DNA of 64,000 nt from a virus: the IMG/VR virus record IMGVR_UViG_3300020190_000049, positions 1 through 64,000 of that record; one strand, written 5' to 3'. The notes below the pieces were generated by a model. The model saw only the letters and a list, made by a program, of their open reading frames with translations. It was not told the origin of the DNA and did not search any database. The first letter of the stretch is position 1. Each line of letters begins with the position of its first letter. The translations under genes were made by a program, and so were the position numbers. Shown in pieces: positions 24,677 to 36,100 of the stretch.

Positions 24677-25345
24677 TTATACCTCGATAAAACTAGTTAA
24701 ACTTTGTATACGTATAGTATAATCTACCTGAAGTAATCGGTTTAAGGATTTTTGGACAGGATGAAAAATCACATGCGTTAATAATTTACCGTCCCCGTTA
24801 GGATTATAACTTTTTAAACCCAGTTCATCAAAAACAAAATTACCATTCATGTCGACACTGTTATCGAATGCTTGTTGACCATCCGGTTCGCCGTAATCTA
24901 GAACACAACTTACTATAATGTCACTGTAAGTGGCTCCGCTAACATGTCGTATTTCCATCTTATTCCTCACAGAATCTGTGTTGTTAGCAGAATTTTGATC
25001 AACAACTTTGTTATAAGTTTGATTATACAAACTAGTGTTGATTCCCACCGTATTTGTAGTCAAATAAGTAATCAATCCGGTAGGATCAACGGTAGTTCCT
25101 CCGTTACCAAACACCATTTCATATATACTGCCCTGTCCTTGATTTGACAATGCATTAACCATAGCGACACTCATATTTTCATAGTGGATAGCATTGCGTT
25201 TATCTATAAAAATTTCCTCAGTTTCTGGATCAAAAATTTTAATGTGCCCTTCAAAATGGAACCCTCCCACTTCGTTGGGTTTTTTTTCACAAGTATCGTA
25301 TTCTTGTAGTTCGTCTGACATAGTTGACTCTGGGTGATTATTCAT
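24677..25345 (-). CDS. Virion structural protein
   Basis: A protein of 222 residues (214 if the ATG at 25321 is used). It contains GGFHFEGHIKIFDPET, VFIDKRNAIHYENMSVAMVNAL and SIYEMVFGNGGTTVDPTG, a pattern I recall from structural proteins between the large baseplate protein and the fibres of T4-like marine phages. The 25321 start is attractive because a late-promoter-like motif lies about 31 bases upstream of it. The 25345 start is six bases from that motif and would give almost no leader. Its exact place in the tail is unknown. Confidence 0.7.
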   Translation of the reverse strand: MNNHPESTMSDELQEYDTCEKKPNEVGGFHFEGHIKIFDPETEEIFIDKRNAIHYENMSVAMVNALSNQGQGSIYEMVFGNGGTTVDPTGLITYLTTNTVGINTSLYNQTYNKVVDQNSANNTDSVRNKMEIRHVSGATYSDIIVSCVLDYGEPDGQQAFDNSVDMNGNFVFDELGLKSYNPNGDGKLLTHVIFHPVQKSLNRLLQVDYTIRIQSLTSFIEV

Positions 25346-25350
25346 AGTTG

Positions 25351-25358
25351 TATTTATT
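25351..25358 (-). promoter_or_regulatory. T4-like late promoter candidate
   Basis: The minus-strand sequence AATAAATA overlaps the last codons of the giant gene and lies about 31 bases before the ATG at 25321. It would give the fibre genes their own late transcript, independent of the 13-kb giant gene upstream. Confidence 0.45.
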
Positions 25359-26988
25359 CGGGCGATTCTGTGCTTCCTGCAGCGATGAATTTTGCTATAG
25401 GTGTATTGTTAGACAACAGCGAAACTCCGGTCGTGGCCGTAGTTTGACCTCTATCATACCACAATCTACCGATTTTCCTTATAATTTTGATCTTAGTTCC
25501 TGCGGGTACCGCTTCGGTTAGTCTTATGAACGGAGTGAGCCCATCTACACTGAATTCTGCTTCTAACAATCCATCGCCGTCTGGACTGTTGGGTGCTATA
25601 TCGGAATCATACATGTTTAAAGGATTTTTTCTAAGTCGTTTTCCTCCGACGAAAATTTCGATCTGATCACAGGGCCCATGGGTTTGCGGAATCGTATCTC
25701 TATACCAAACTGTTCGTGCGCCTTGTGCTGGAACATAATTCAAAGGTCCTATATTTTTAGTGCTACCATCGCTGAAGAAATCTTCTATCTCTTCGGTGTC
25801 TTTATAGGGTATAGTTTCGTTGGATCCAAGGTCAATAACGTAGCTACCATCATGATGTAATTCTTTGATCGCTGTTCCTAAACTGCCCCTACGGAGTTGT
25901 GATAGCGTATTTCCAGTTTTTTCAAAATATTCAATGCGTTCATTATTGATAGATAATACACCTGGAATATTTTTTGATAGGATAGGGTCCGATAAACCAG
26001 AGGCATCAGTGACTTCTATAGTAGTATCGTAATAATTTAAATTTTTAGTTAATGTCACAGTTTTTTTCTTTTCGTATCTTTTGTAGATAACGTTATTGAG
26101 CATATCTTTAAAGACCTCAAAAGCACGAGGTGGTTGCCATATTATGTTACCAAACTGAACTATTTTAATTAGATCAGTCGCTGTCGTAGGATCGGTTAGA
26201 TAAACAACTGCTCTAGGCAATTCGAGATAATAATCTCTGTCTTTGGTCAATCGTTGTCCGTTCTTATAGACCCAGATATAATTAGAATTTAACGGAGATC
26301 TAGGCAATTTATAATTCACTTTACCACCGCTGAACTCATCGCTGATAAGATCTAGAGTCGGATACTCACTAAACCAGGTAATAGTTATGTCATCATTGAT
26401 CGCCAATGGTACAGTTGGATCTATTACGATATTATTGTTTTCTAGTCTATATTTTACGGCAAGATCATTTATCACCGATACAACATCGCCTATGTCTAAA
26501 ATATTTTCATCGACAGTCAACGTATTTGTGTTACCATCGAACACATAGTCTATGACAAATCTCTTTAATTGTCCGTTAACATAAACTTTGATGAATCCCG
26601 AAGTGATCGATCCTAAACTTTCTAGAGGATCTGTTCCTAGAATTAAAGAGTTATTTGTGCCGTCGTATACAAAATAATTGCTATCTACGCCTCGAAGATA
26701 CTGTCCATTTACCTCGACTATGATAGATGCTAGTGCTGAATTCCTTCCGAGATCTACGAATTTATCGAGATCGAAATTTCTAGTGCTACCATCATAGGTC
26801 ACTGTCTGTTGATTAACACGTATAAAAGGAACTCCAGTGGAATCTGTTTCTGTAGAACTTCCGAAACAGATAATCTTAATCACCTGTCTAAATGCGGGCG
26901 GAATTCCAAATTGTATCAAGGTTCTATTTTCTGTGTCTATCAACTCTGAACTATTCGCAAAACCCGTGTCTATAACCTGGCCATCCAC
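25354..26988 (-). CDS. C-terminal part of the giant baseplate/tail protein
   Basis: A frame of 544 codons continuing 27053-39202 after a frame-breaking 133-bp duplication. Its apparent GTG start is inside a duplicated copy and is not a true start. The sequence is made of repeated beta units of the type VTYDGSTRNFDLDKFVDLGR ... VEVNGQYLRG and YVNGQLKRFVIDYVFDGNT, each coding a Val-Asn-Gly hairpin, ending in GRLWYDRGQT. The repeats continue the same pattern as the end of the larger part, so the two are one protein of about 4,571 residues when one copy is removed. Confidence 0.75.
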   Translation of the reverse strand: MDGQVIDTGFANSSELIDTENRTLIQFGIPPAFRQVIKIICFGSSTETDSTGVPFIRVNQQTVTYDGSTRNFDLDKFVDLGRNSALASIIVEVNGQYLRGVDSNYFVYDGTNNSLILGTDPLESLGSITSGFIKVYVNGQLKRFVIDYVFDGNTNTLTVDENILDIGDVVSVINDLAVKYRLENNNIVIDPTVPLAINDDITITWFSEYPTLDLISDEFSGGKVNYKLPRSPLNSNYIWVYKNGQRLTKDRDYYLELPRAVVYLTDPTTATDLIKIVQFGNIIWQPPRAFEVFKDMLNNVIYKRYEKKKTVTLTKNLNYYDTTIEVTDASGLSDPILSKNIPGVLSINNERIEYFEKTGNTLSQLRRGSLGTAIKELHHDGSYVIDLGSNETIPYKDTEEIEDFFSDGSTKNIGPLNYVPAQGARTVWYRDTIPQTHGPCDQIEIFVGGKRLRKNPLNMYDSDIAPNSPDGDGLLEAEFSVDGLTPFIRLTEAVPAGTKIKIIRKIGRLWYDRGQTTATTGVSLLSNNTPIAKFIAAGSTESPE

Positions 26989-27191
26989 AGTAACTAATAC
27001 TCGAAAAGTTTGATCATAGACCGCTTTTGTTAAAAACAGGGTGGTATTACCGTCAGCGATTTTCTGTGTCTGTCAACTCTGAACTATTCGCAAAACCCGT
27101 GTCTATAACCTGGCCATCCACAGTAACTAATACTCGAAAAGTTTGATCATAGACCGCTTTTGTTAAAAACAGGGTGGTATTACCGTCAGCG
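26926..27191. repeat. 133-bp tandem duplication with one mismatch
   Basis: The first copy is 26926-27058 and the second 27059-27191. They differ at one base (A at 26939, G at 27072), which changes Ile to Thr in the SELxDTENR segment. The period is not a multiple of three, so the giant gene frame is shifted. A shared ATTTTCTGTGTCT occurs at the start of both copies. Confidence 0.95.
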
Positions 27192-30100
27192 ACAAACTCT
27201 TGGTAATCTAATAAAGTGATACCGCCGATACCTACTGAAATTATTTCTATTATAGATCCCACAGCAGGAGCCGTGTTAAACTCTATTCTGTTGTTTACAA
27301 AATCTATAGAATAATTTATCGTGCTGTCGCCGATATATTCTTGGCGCACTTTGTCTATGTAAACCATGACTCCGGAAGATTCAAATATCGTCAACCCTAT
27401 GTCAAAAAATCTAGTGATCCCATCTCCTATTATGATTTTATTCTGTAAAGGTGCTGCTCCTGGACTGGTAGTCGTAAAAACTTTTAAACTTAGACTATCA
27501 AGTACTTGTCCGGGAATATTTTCTTCAGGGGCCGGTACCTGATCAGGACTGATAAATTTTTCACCATCTACTATTATTTCTTCGGCAGATGTACCGGTAG
27601 CGGTCACGTAGGCTCCACCGATATTAGACAATGATCCACCGCTGATTCTGGTATCTAAGAGATTTACATCAGATATAGTGACCGAACCGTCACTGTCTAA
27701 TGTACGGAAAATTAAAGTATCACCCGTTTGTGTACTAAGATAATCATGAATTTCGACAAAATTAGTCGATCCGTCTCCGATAAAAGTAGGCATCTGCGCA
27801 TTAGGATTAGTTGAAACTGCACTATCCCAGGCAGGAGTCCAGGCGGGATCATCTATTCTCGTTGGTCTGGTTTCGCCCGATCTTTTTAAGTAGACAGAAA
27901 TCAACTGTCCGGCGCTGGGGGTATAGGGTAATACAACAAAAGTGGTGCTGCCGTCTGCGACATAATAAAAATCGGCTGAAGATTCTACACTATCCCAGTT
28001 ATCTATAAACCAAGGTAACGCATCCCAACCGCCAGTGACATCAAACGTAGTTCCTTGGATTCGGACTCCACCGTAATCAATACCAGTCATTAATTGATTT
28101 AATTCTTTACCTATCATACCGCTAGACGGAGAGTAATATCTGTCAATTCGATCTATGCTATTAAACAATTCTTGATTTATTTCATAGTCGATTTTTATAA
28201 CATCACCGGTTTTAGGGGCGATTAGAAATCTTATTTTTCCCCTAAGCAAATCGAAGGTATCCACCGATGATCTATAAAGGTCAATGACATATTCGCTACT
28301 TAATATCAATTGATCATTTTTTGTTATCGTAATAGATCGTTTCTCGATATTAGGGGCAAAGGCTAAATTAAAAATTGCACTAAACCCTGTAGCGACAAAT
28401 ATCTGTGTTTTATTATAATCGGAATAATTCCCAATTTTATCGATTCTATCAAATTTTAGGGTAAGATTTAGTGTTCTAACCACAGAATTTCCTAGGATGG
28501 CCACGGCCTTCGCCTTGTTTGGAGAACTGCCATTACCACCTACTAAAGTTATGACGGGAGTCTTTGTATATCCCCGACCTTCAGTCAGCATACGAATTGC
28601 TCTAACTGACCCGTTAGAGATATAAGCCTGTGCCGTGGCACCTGTGCCGTCGCCTGTTATCAACACCGTGGGTACATTTATATAATCGCTGCCGCCATCT
28701 GATATTTCTATTGACGTTATAGAAAATCCATTATTATCCGTCCATGCTTTCCAAGGATATTCGTTGAATATATCGTTGTTCTCGTCTACCGGTAAGATCT
28801 TACCTGCTACTGTAGAGTATGCTGCAGGCAAATCGAAGTCTGACGTTGCCAGGCCAGAATTTTGTTTTTCGGTGTATCGACTGGTATACTCTCGAATAGT
28901 TGTCTTATATGGCTTGATCTCTTCGATGTATTTTTTGTAACTGTCTAGATTATCATTCTTGTAAGTGGGTCGCTGATCTAGATCGCCTACATTGTGGATC
29001 GCATTCAAGAAACTGGTTTTAAACAGCCAATCGGCAGAGGTCTGCTCTGACAATGCGTATCTTATAGAGTTAAAAAACAACTTATTCCATTCGACTCTCA
29101 AGTCATCGACAAAAATATCATTCTTAACAGCCTGTAATATTATCCTAAGTTCTAATATAGGCTGTAGATCATATAATCCGGCATCGTAGGCTCCAGTCGT
29201 ATCGTAACCTAGCCTACCACTTACTGAATCATACAGCAAAGAACTGATCTGTAATGTTCCGTTCTTCCGTCCAATTAAATTATAATCTCCTAATAGATCG
29301 CCTTGCCCTTCGGCGGTCTTTTCAAGCACAGCCCAGCCACCGCTGGAATATTCTTTGATTCTCAGTAGTTGACCAATCTCTAATTCTACTGTAGGTTCTA
29401 GATAGATGTTGTCTATCTCTTTTATTATTTTACTTTGCGAATCGTATCCTGTGGCCCACCAATCTACATATTCCCAATATCTGGTAACATCGTACGCTTG
29501 AGATTTGCTTCTAAAGAATGTTTTTCTAACATCATCCCATCCATAGATGCTCCAAAAATTATTTAAAGAGACGTCCGATGTCACTAGCACAGAAAACTCA
29601 CGTATCTTTACAAAAGCAGATGTGTATTTTTTTCCTCTATTGACGACCGTTATAGAATTTATCTTTCCTTGATTATCAATAGTCACTGTCGCTTTAGCAC
29701 CTTTGCCTGTTCCTTCTATTTTTATAAAGGGAGTAGTTCGATAACCGAATCCGGGATCTACGATATCTATCGTATCAACTTCACCGTTGATGATATTAAC
29801 TTTAAATTCTGCTTTTTTGATTCTCACAGTTCCTATCTGCTCTAAATCGATCAGTGTATCTACTTTTATATCATACTCATTTAGATTGCCGTCAGGTAAA
29901 GGATCGAGGCTTTGTAATCTTCCAAGATTGATTAGGTCGATAAAAGGTCGTTGTAATAAAATATTATTGATATAGTCGATCGCACCTTCTAAGGCTCTAG
30001 ATTTATCCACAAAAATACTCTGCCTGGGTCTAAATTTCAATCCGTATCTTTGTTTTTCAGGAAGAGAAATATCAGGAATCGCATTGCCAACTTCGTCATA

Positions 30101-33100
30101 TCCTACTAAACTGTCTATCCATTTTGTTTCTAAGGCATGAGTCGGAAGGCTATCAGCGACCCCTTCTGTGAGCAACTGATATTCTTTATGGCTTTGATTT
30201 ATTCTGCCTTGATCGTTAAAATACTCGATGTTAAACAATACCGAATCTGAATTCATCAGCGAAGTGAGATTAGATGCTGAAAATTTATTTCCATCTATCA
30301 CTGCCACAAAAGGAAATCCTGTACCGATCGGGTTGCTGATAAAATTAGTTACTGAACTGATAGCGACTTTTCTTTCAGGTCTATCTGGGATCGTAGTTTT
30401 TCCTTTAACCCAATAATAATATTTGGTACCCGATTGTTGTCCTGTGTTAGGATTAAATAATGTCCTAGTATTAAAAACAGAATCGTCTGGATGTTTAGGT
30501 TGTCCCGAAATTCCTTCTGCCAGTCCTTCTACAGTGTCGGCCAGCAAAGACCATTCCGATGGCAGCAACACTGATTCTACCCATTCATATACATCTACCG
30601 ATGATCCTTCGGCCTGGGCGTTCCAATTTCCCACACGATAAGCGAGATCTCCCTGTTCATAATTGATAAATTTGACAGTGCTTAAATCCCACCAAACTAA
30701 TCCTACATTTTTTTCGAACCATGCGGTCGATTCATCTATCACTTGTTCAGGGGTGGCTAACATGTACACGGCAGGATCATAAGGAGTCTTATACTTGATC
30801 TCTTGATCTGCGACTCCTAAAATTTTCATCTTATATCCGTCAACAATGTCGATATCTCCTAATTTAATATTATTGACATTGTTATAAAGTTCGATATTTT
30901 TAATCCTTCCGATATCCACTAATTTTGTCTCTTGAGATATAGTTTTCAAACTATTGACATCTGCAGGTTTCTTGAATAATCTCACATTTCCTTTTATCAG
31001 ATCATCGACCGTATATCTAGGACTTCCAACAACTATGACATTTCCCACGCAGTCGAGCGATTCACCGAAACTTTCGTTAGGAACGAAATCTGTATCTAGT
31101 TTTTCTACAAGAAAATACCCTTCAGATTTTCTTTCAAACACATAAGCCTGCCCCGGAAATCCTTGCGAATCTTTGAAAATAGTTTTGTTTTTATCGAACG
31201 TTGTTCCTTCGATAAATCTCGTAACTAAATCGAACGACGAATTTTTAGCGCCTACTACGATTCGTTCAGTAGTAGGACTAATAGATACTGCAGATCCAAA
31301 ATATTCGTTGGTTCGATATTCGAAACTGGTTAATTTCTGAACTAGATATTCGAAACTGGTTAATTTCTGAACTAGTCTAAACTCGACATCATCTATGCTA
31401 TTTGTGTTGAATATATAGACTGCTCCCTGTGTCTGCCTAAACACATCGGCTCTAGGACTGCTGACTATTAAAATCCTACCAGAGGCATCTAAATCTAAAG
31501 CGAATCCGAATTCATCGCCGCTCATTATTTCGATATCCGCGGTGGAATCATTATAATTGTTAATATTCTGTTCGGTGATAGTTTGAACTAGATTATATCT
31601 ATTGTTGGCATCTCTCTTATAGATATAGAGTTTGCCGGCGGTTTGATAAGTGCTATCTCCCACATTTATCCAAGGATCACCTTGGTCGGGAGGCTGATTA
31701 AGGCTTTCATCGTTGGCCGAATCTATGGTTAAGAATTTATGATAACCGCCTTGATACTTGACAACATCATTAGGTTTATATTCGTTATAGGGCTTCCAAA
31801 CTCCTTTGTAATTGGCAAAATATTGTCCATCTGATGTCGGCGTACTCACGACTAAAATACTACCGTCTCGGTTCATGGCGGTGGCTTGACCAAACCTATC
31901 CCCTTGTTTCACCAACTCCGCCATCTGATCGGGATTCAATAATCCCTCTATAAGAGTCGATCCGTCATCGTCTATAGATATATTTGTTGGAAGACTAAAT
32001 TGCGTAGAAACCGCATCCAGACGCTGCCAGTCGTTGGATTCGATCGATAGTGTGCTACCGTCACCAAAATTATCATATAGCGCCTGATAAAAATTGTTTT
32101 CCCACCAGACTATGCTTCCGGTAGGATACGGCACACCTATTGTAGGATCATACAATCCTAGATAATTGGTATTTTCAAAATATTGCCATTTAACTCCGTC
32201 GTAGTAATAGAGATACACCCTGCCTTTATTATCCAAGGATCCGGGAGCAGAAATGCTCATGTGATATTTGTTACCGCTGACTCCGATGCTGATAGAACTA
32301 CCGAATAATTCATATGCTGATTGTCGAGGGCTGACGAGATTTACGCTAGGTTCCCATTGTTGATTAGTATACCTATACAATGTAACCATACCCTGTTCAA
32401 AATATCCATCATTTCTACCGATCGAGTTTGCTTCTATCAGCGTGGCGGGTTCCCAATCTTCCGAATTAAAGTCGATGGAACTACCATCTCCTACTCTGAT
32501 ATTAACCTTGGCTTTCCATAACTTTCCTTTCCATAATACTATCTCGCCGGCGAGATAGGCTCTAAAAGATACTAGGTCTTCCCTATAGGTACTTTTAACT
32601 CCGCTGGCCCTAGGACTTCCGACAGCCAACAATTTATAATCCGGGCTTATTGCTAGGACTTCGCCGAAGACTGATTCAGCGGCAGTTTCAAATCCATCAG
32701 GTATCGGTATGATCTGTTTCACAGCGATGTTAGTAAATCCGGCGGTTACCTTATCTGTGTAAATCATTACGAAATTAGATTCGGACACGCTTACCGCTAT
32801 CTGTTTGAGAGAATCGATATAGATCACTGACTTGCCTAGGCCTCTAGGATCGGTGATACCGTATTCTAATAAAGTATAATCTGTATACTGTTTTGTTTTC
32901 TCAACGACTTCCCATCTATCTTCACCGTTATTGTCGATCCAGAGTTTAGATCCGTTCTTTAATAAAGCGATTTCTCCTTTGTTCATCGATTCATATGACG
33001 GATATCTCACGACACTGAACAATCCTAATGCCGCCGAAGAACTATCTACGATTTCCACTGGATCGGTACTGGTAGGAGTAACTATAAAAGTATTATTAGT

Positions 33101-36100
33101 AACTTCTAATAATTTAAAAAATCCCGTGAGATTTTGTATCTGTATGCCTACGATATCGCCGACCGCCAAACGATGGGGTCTGTTGGTAAAACATCTTATG
33201 TTTTGACCTTCTTTGATAACTCCCGATACCGATAAGAAAGGATCTTCATTGTATCGGAGAATCGTCCAAGAATTTTTATCGAAGGTAATCCAGATATTTG
33301 AGTTATCCCTAACTACAGATATATCAAGATTGAGAATATCATCCTTGTTTCGTAAAATTAAATCAACATTGTCTAGTTTCACATATCCGGCATTCCTACT
33401 AGGTCCTGTATAATAGTCAACCGGGTTTATATTTGTATCGAAAGGTATCGGTGATATAGTAAATTTAGATCTATAGATTCTTAGATATTGATCTTCGATT
33501 ACTTCTCGTTCGACTCCCGAATCTACAATTATCGGCTGTGGGTTGACTACAAACTGTCCCTTATCTAACTCGAATTCATATTCAGTGGTTTGATCTAGTC
33601 CGCCGATATCGCCTAATTTAAATGCCCATTCTTCTTTGAGAACCACGCTGTCATCATCGGTTCTGCTTATTTTATCAAATACCTTTACTATTGCATTGGC
33701 TGTGCCTTTTTCTTTGATGAAACCTTGATATAATTTAAACTGTGACACTTCATCTTCTGCTAGATTCTGTAGATACTCTCTCGGTTGATATCCGATAGCA
33801 TGCCTTGATAGATCTCTCTGGCTAGATCCTACTCCCGACGAATCTGCTTCGTAATAATCTTCAAACTGTGTTATTCTATAATCAAAATTAGCGACTAACC
33901 CCTTGGTCGGAGTAGAATCTAATTTTATCCAGTAAGCATCATTAAATTCGGCTGTGGCCAATTGATTACGCTTGCTAGTCCAAAAATAGGATTTATAAGC
34001 CACGATATCACCGAGTTTATAATCAGTAAATGGCTGCCAAGTCTGTATATCTACCGCATCGAAAATAAATCCAGGACTGGTATAATCACCATCCCAATCG
34101 ACTGTCCTGAATCCTCTGCTCTTAATCCTTTCCTGTCGATAGCCCGTAGGCTTATCATAGATAACATCATTAAACACGGTCCTATCAGAAAAAATCGTGA
34201 CATGTTCTTTTAGCACGAGATTAAATTTAACAAAATAAATTCCATCATTGGTATCTACAGTCGATAATTCTACAGATCTAAATCCTCGATTAATATCGAG
34301 ATTTCTAGGAGCGAGCGGAGTACCATCATTCCTTAATATCTGATAATCATAAAAACTGTCTAAAAAATTATCCGGAACTCCCAACGATAAATTTGCCTGA
34401 ATTTTTTTGGCGGCTGGACTCAAGGATAGCAGCGATCCGATACTCCAATTATGCTTTGACCAAAACATAAATTCTTTACAACTGGTAAGCCAATCCTCTG
34501 CCTCTTTCAATTCAGAATTATAAGAATCAAACTTAAAACCTAGGAATTTTAAATATTCTTGATATCCTAATAAAAAATCAACGACACCCTGTACATCTGT
34601 AAAAATCCTATTATATGGCAATTCTCGTATTTTAATTGTATTAAAAGATCTTCTATTAAATGCTGTAATAGAATTTTTGATCGGAAGAGAAGGCAATTGT
34701 TTCCAATTATTATTTTCAAAAGTATCTGTGCTAGAATGGCTCTTTAAAGATCTATAAAATCTAGTCTGATATCTACAGATCACTCCATTTCCATAAAATT
34801 GATTAGCCGTCCATTCGATAAAATCTTCGCTGACTCCACCTATAGTAATGAGCGGATCACTCTGTGAGGGAACTGCTTCGAAATATTTAAAAATAGGATT
34901 TACATTATCATAACCCGATAATTTCCAACCCCTGTCTGTTTTTTCTATCAATACACCACTGTAAGTCAATGTAAGAAAAGAACTTCCTACGTTAAAAATT
35001 ATGTCATAATTTTCACTGGGAACAAAAACTGAACTAGATGAAGAACTAGGATTTTTACTGTCTAGAATATATTTCTGTTGTCCTGGATCTACAAACCCAG
35101 AATTTCTGGTTGACAATCTTATATCCAGATTAGATATCTTTTTTTCTAACTTAGAAGAATCTAGCGTTTTGTTCTTGAGGTAATCGATGATATAAAGATA
35201 CAATCCCGAAACATTTCTTGATGTCTGATCTAAAATTAGATCAGAAACTGTAAAAAATTCTTCGGTAGTTCTGCACACAGTCTGACCTAGTTTATTTTCA
35301 ACGACCTCGGACTTATTCAAATTGTCTGTGATAAATTCGAAAGGCTTTAATAAACACAATGCTTTGATCACTGCGAACGGCCATTCTGAACTCTGTCTCC
35401 AGGCATACTCTACCGGACCTCTATCTCCAAATACAAATAATCCTTGATTATTAATTAGACTAAAATTATTAGCCAGGCCGGAATTTAACGGGTCTAGCAA
35501 TTTTCCATCGCCGTCCGTTGGAATATGAGACATTAAACTGGAACGTTTATACCTATCATAGATTCCTTGACGACTACCTCTACGTATGATACCGTCTCGG
35601 AGATCTTCCCATAATATTAAGTTATTACTGGTATACGGTGCCGGACCATACTGCGTTTCCCACCAATCGGGTTTTTCTGAAAATCCCAACATTTCCCAAG
35701 GGCAGTCGTGCGGTCTCGTGGTATCATAGAACCACTCGTATACTCCTCTCCAATATCCCGGTAGATTCTTAGTACCGGTAGGATCGGTCATATTAGAATA
35801 TGTATAAGTAAATGGATTTTCGGTATCTAGATAAACATTGTTTACATAATCTATATTTGTATCTGCTATCCAATTTAAAAATTCTGTTTGTACGATACTA
35901 TCGAGATCCATTTTAGAAAAAAGAGAATTTCCATAATAGCCTCCGAGAACGGCATCGATATCGAAGATATTTTCATCGTACTGCTGTTTTATATTATTAT
36001 AGATACGTAATTCTAATTCTAATAAAACATCATCTCTATAATCACCGTACGATACCGTGATACTACCATCGTGTCCTTGTATCACATGTCTAGGTTGTTG

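Noticed and set aside
26926-26988. GTG start of the 544-codon frame
   Set aside because: It lies inside a duplicated copy and in-frame sequence continues the giant gene. It is not an independent start.
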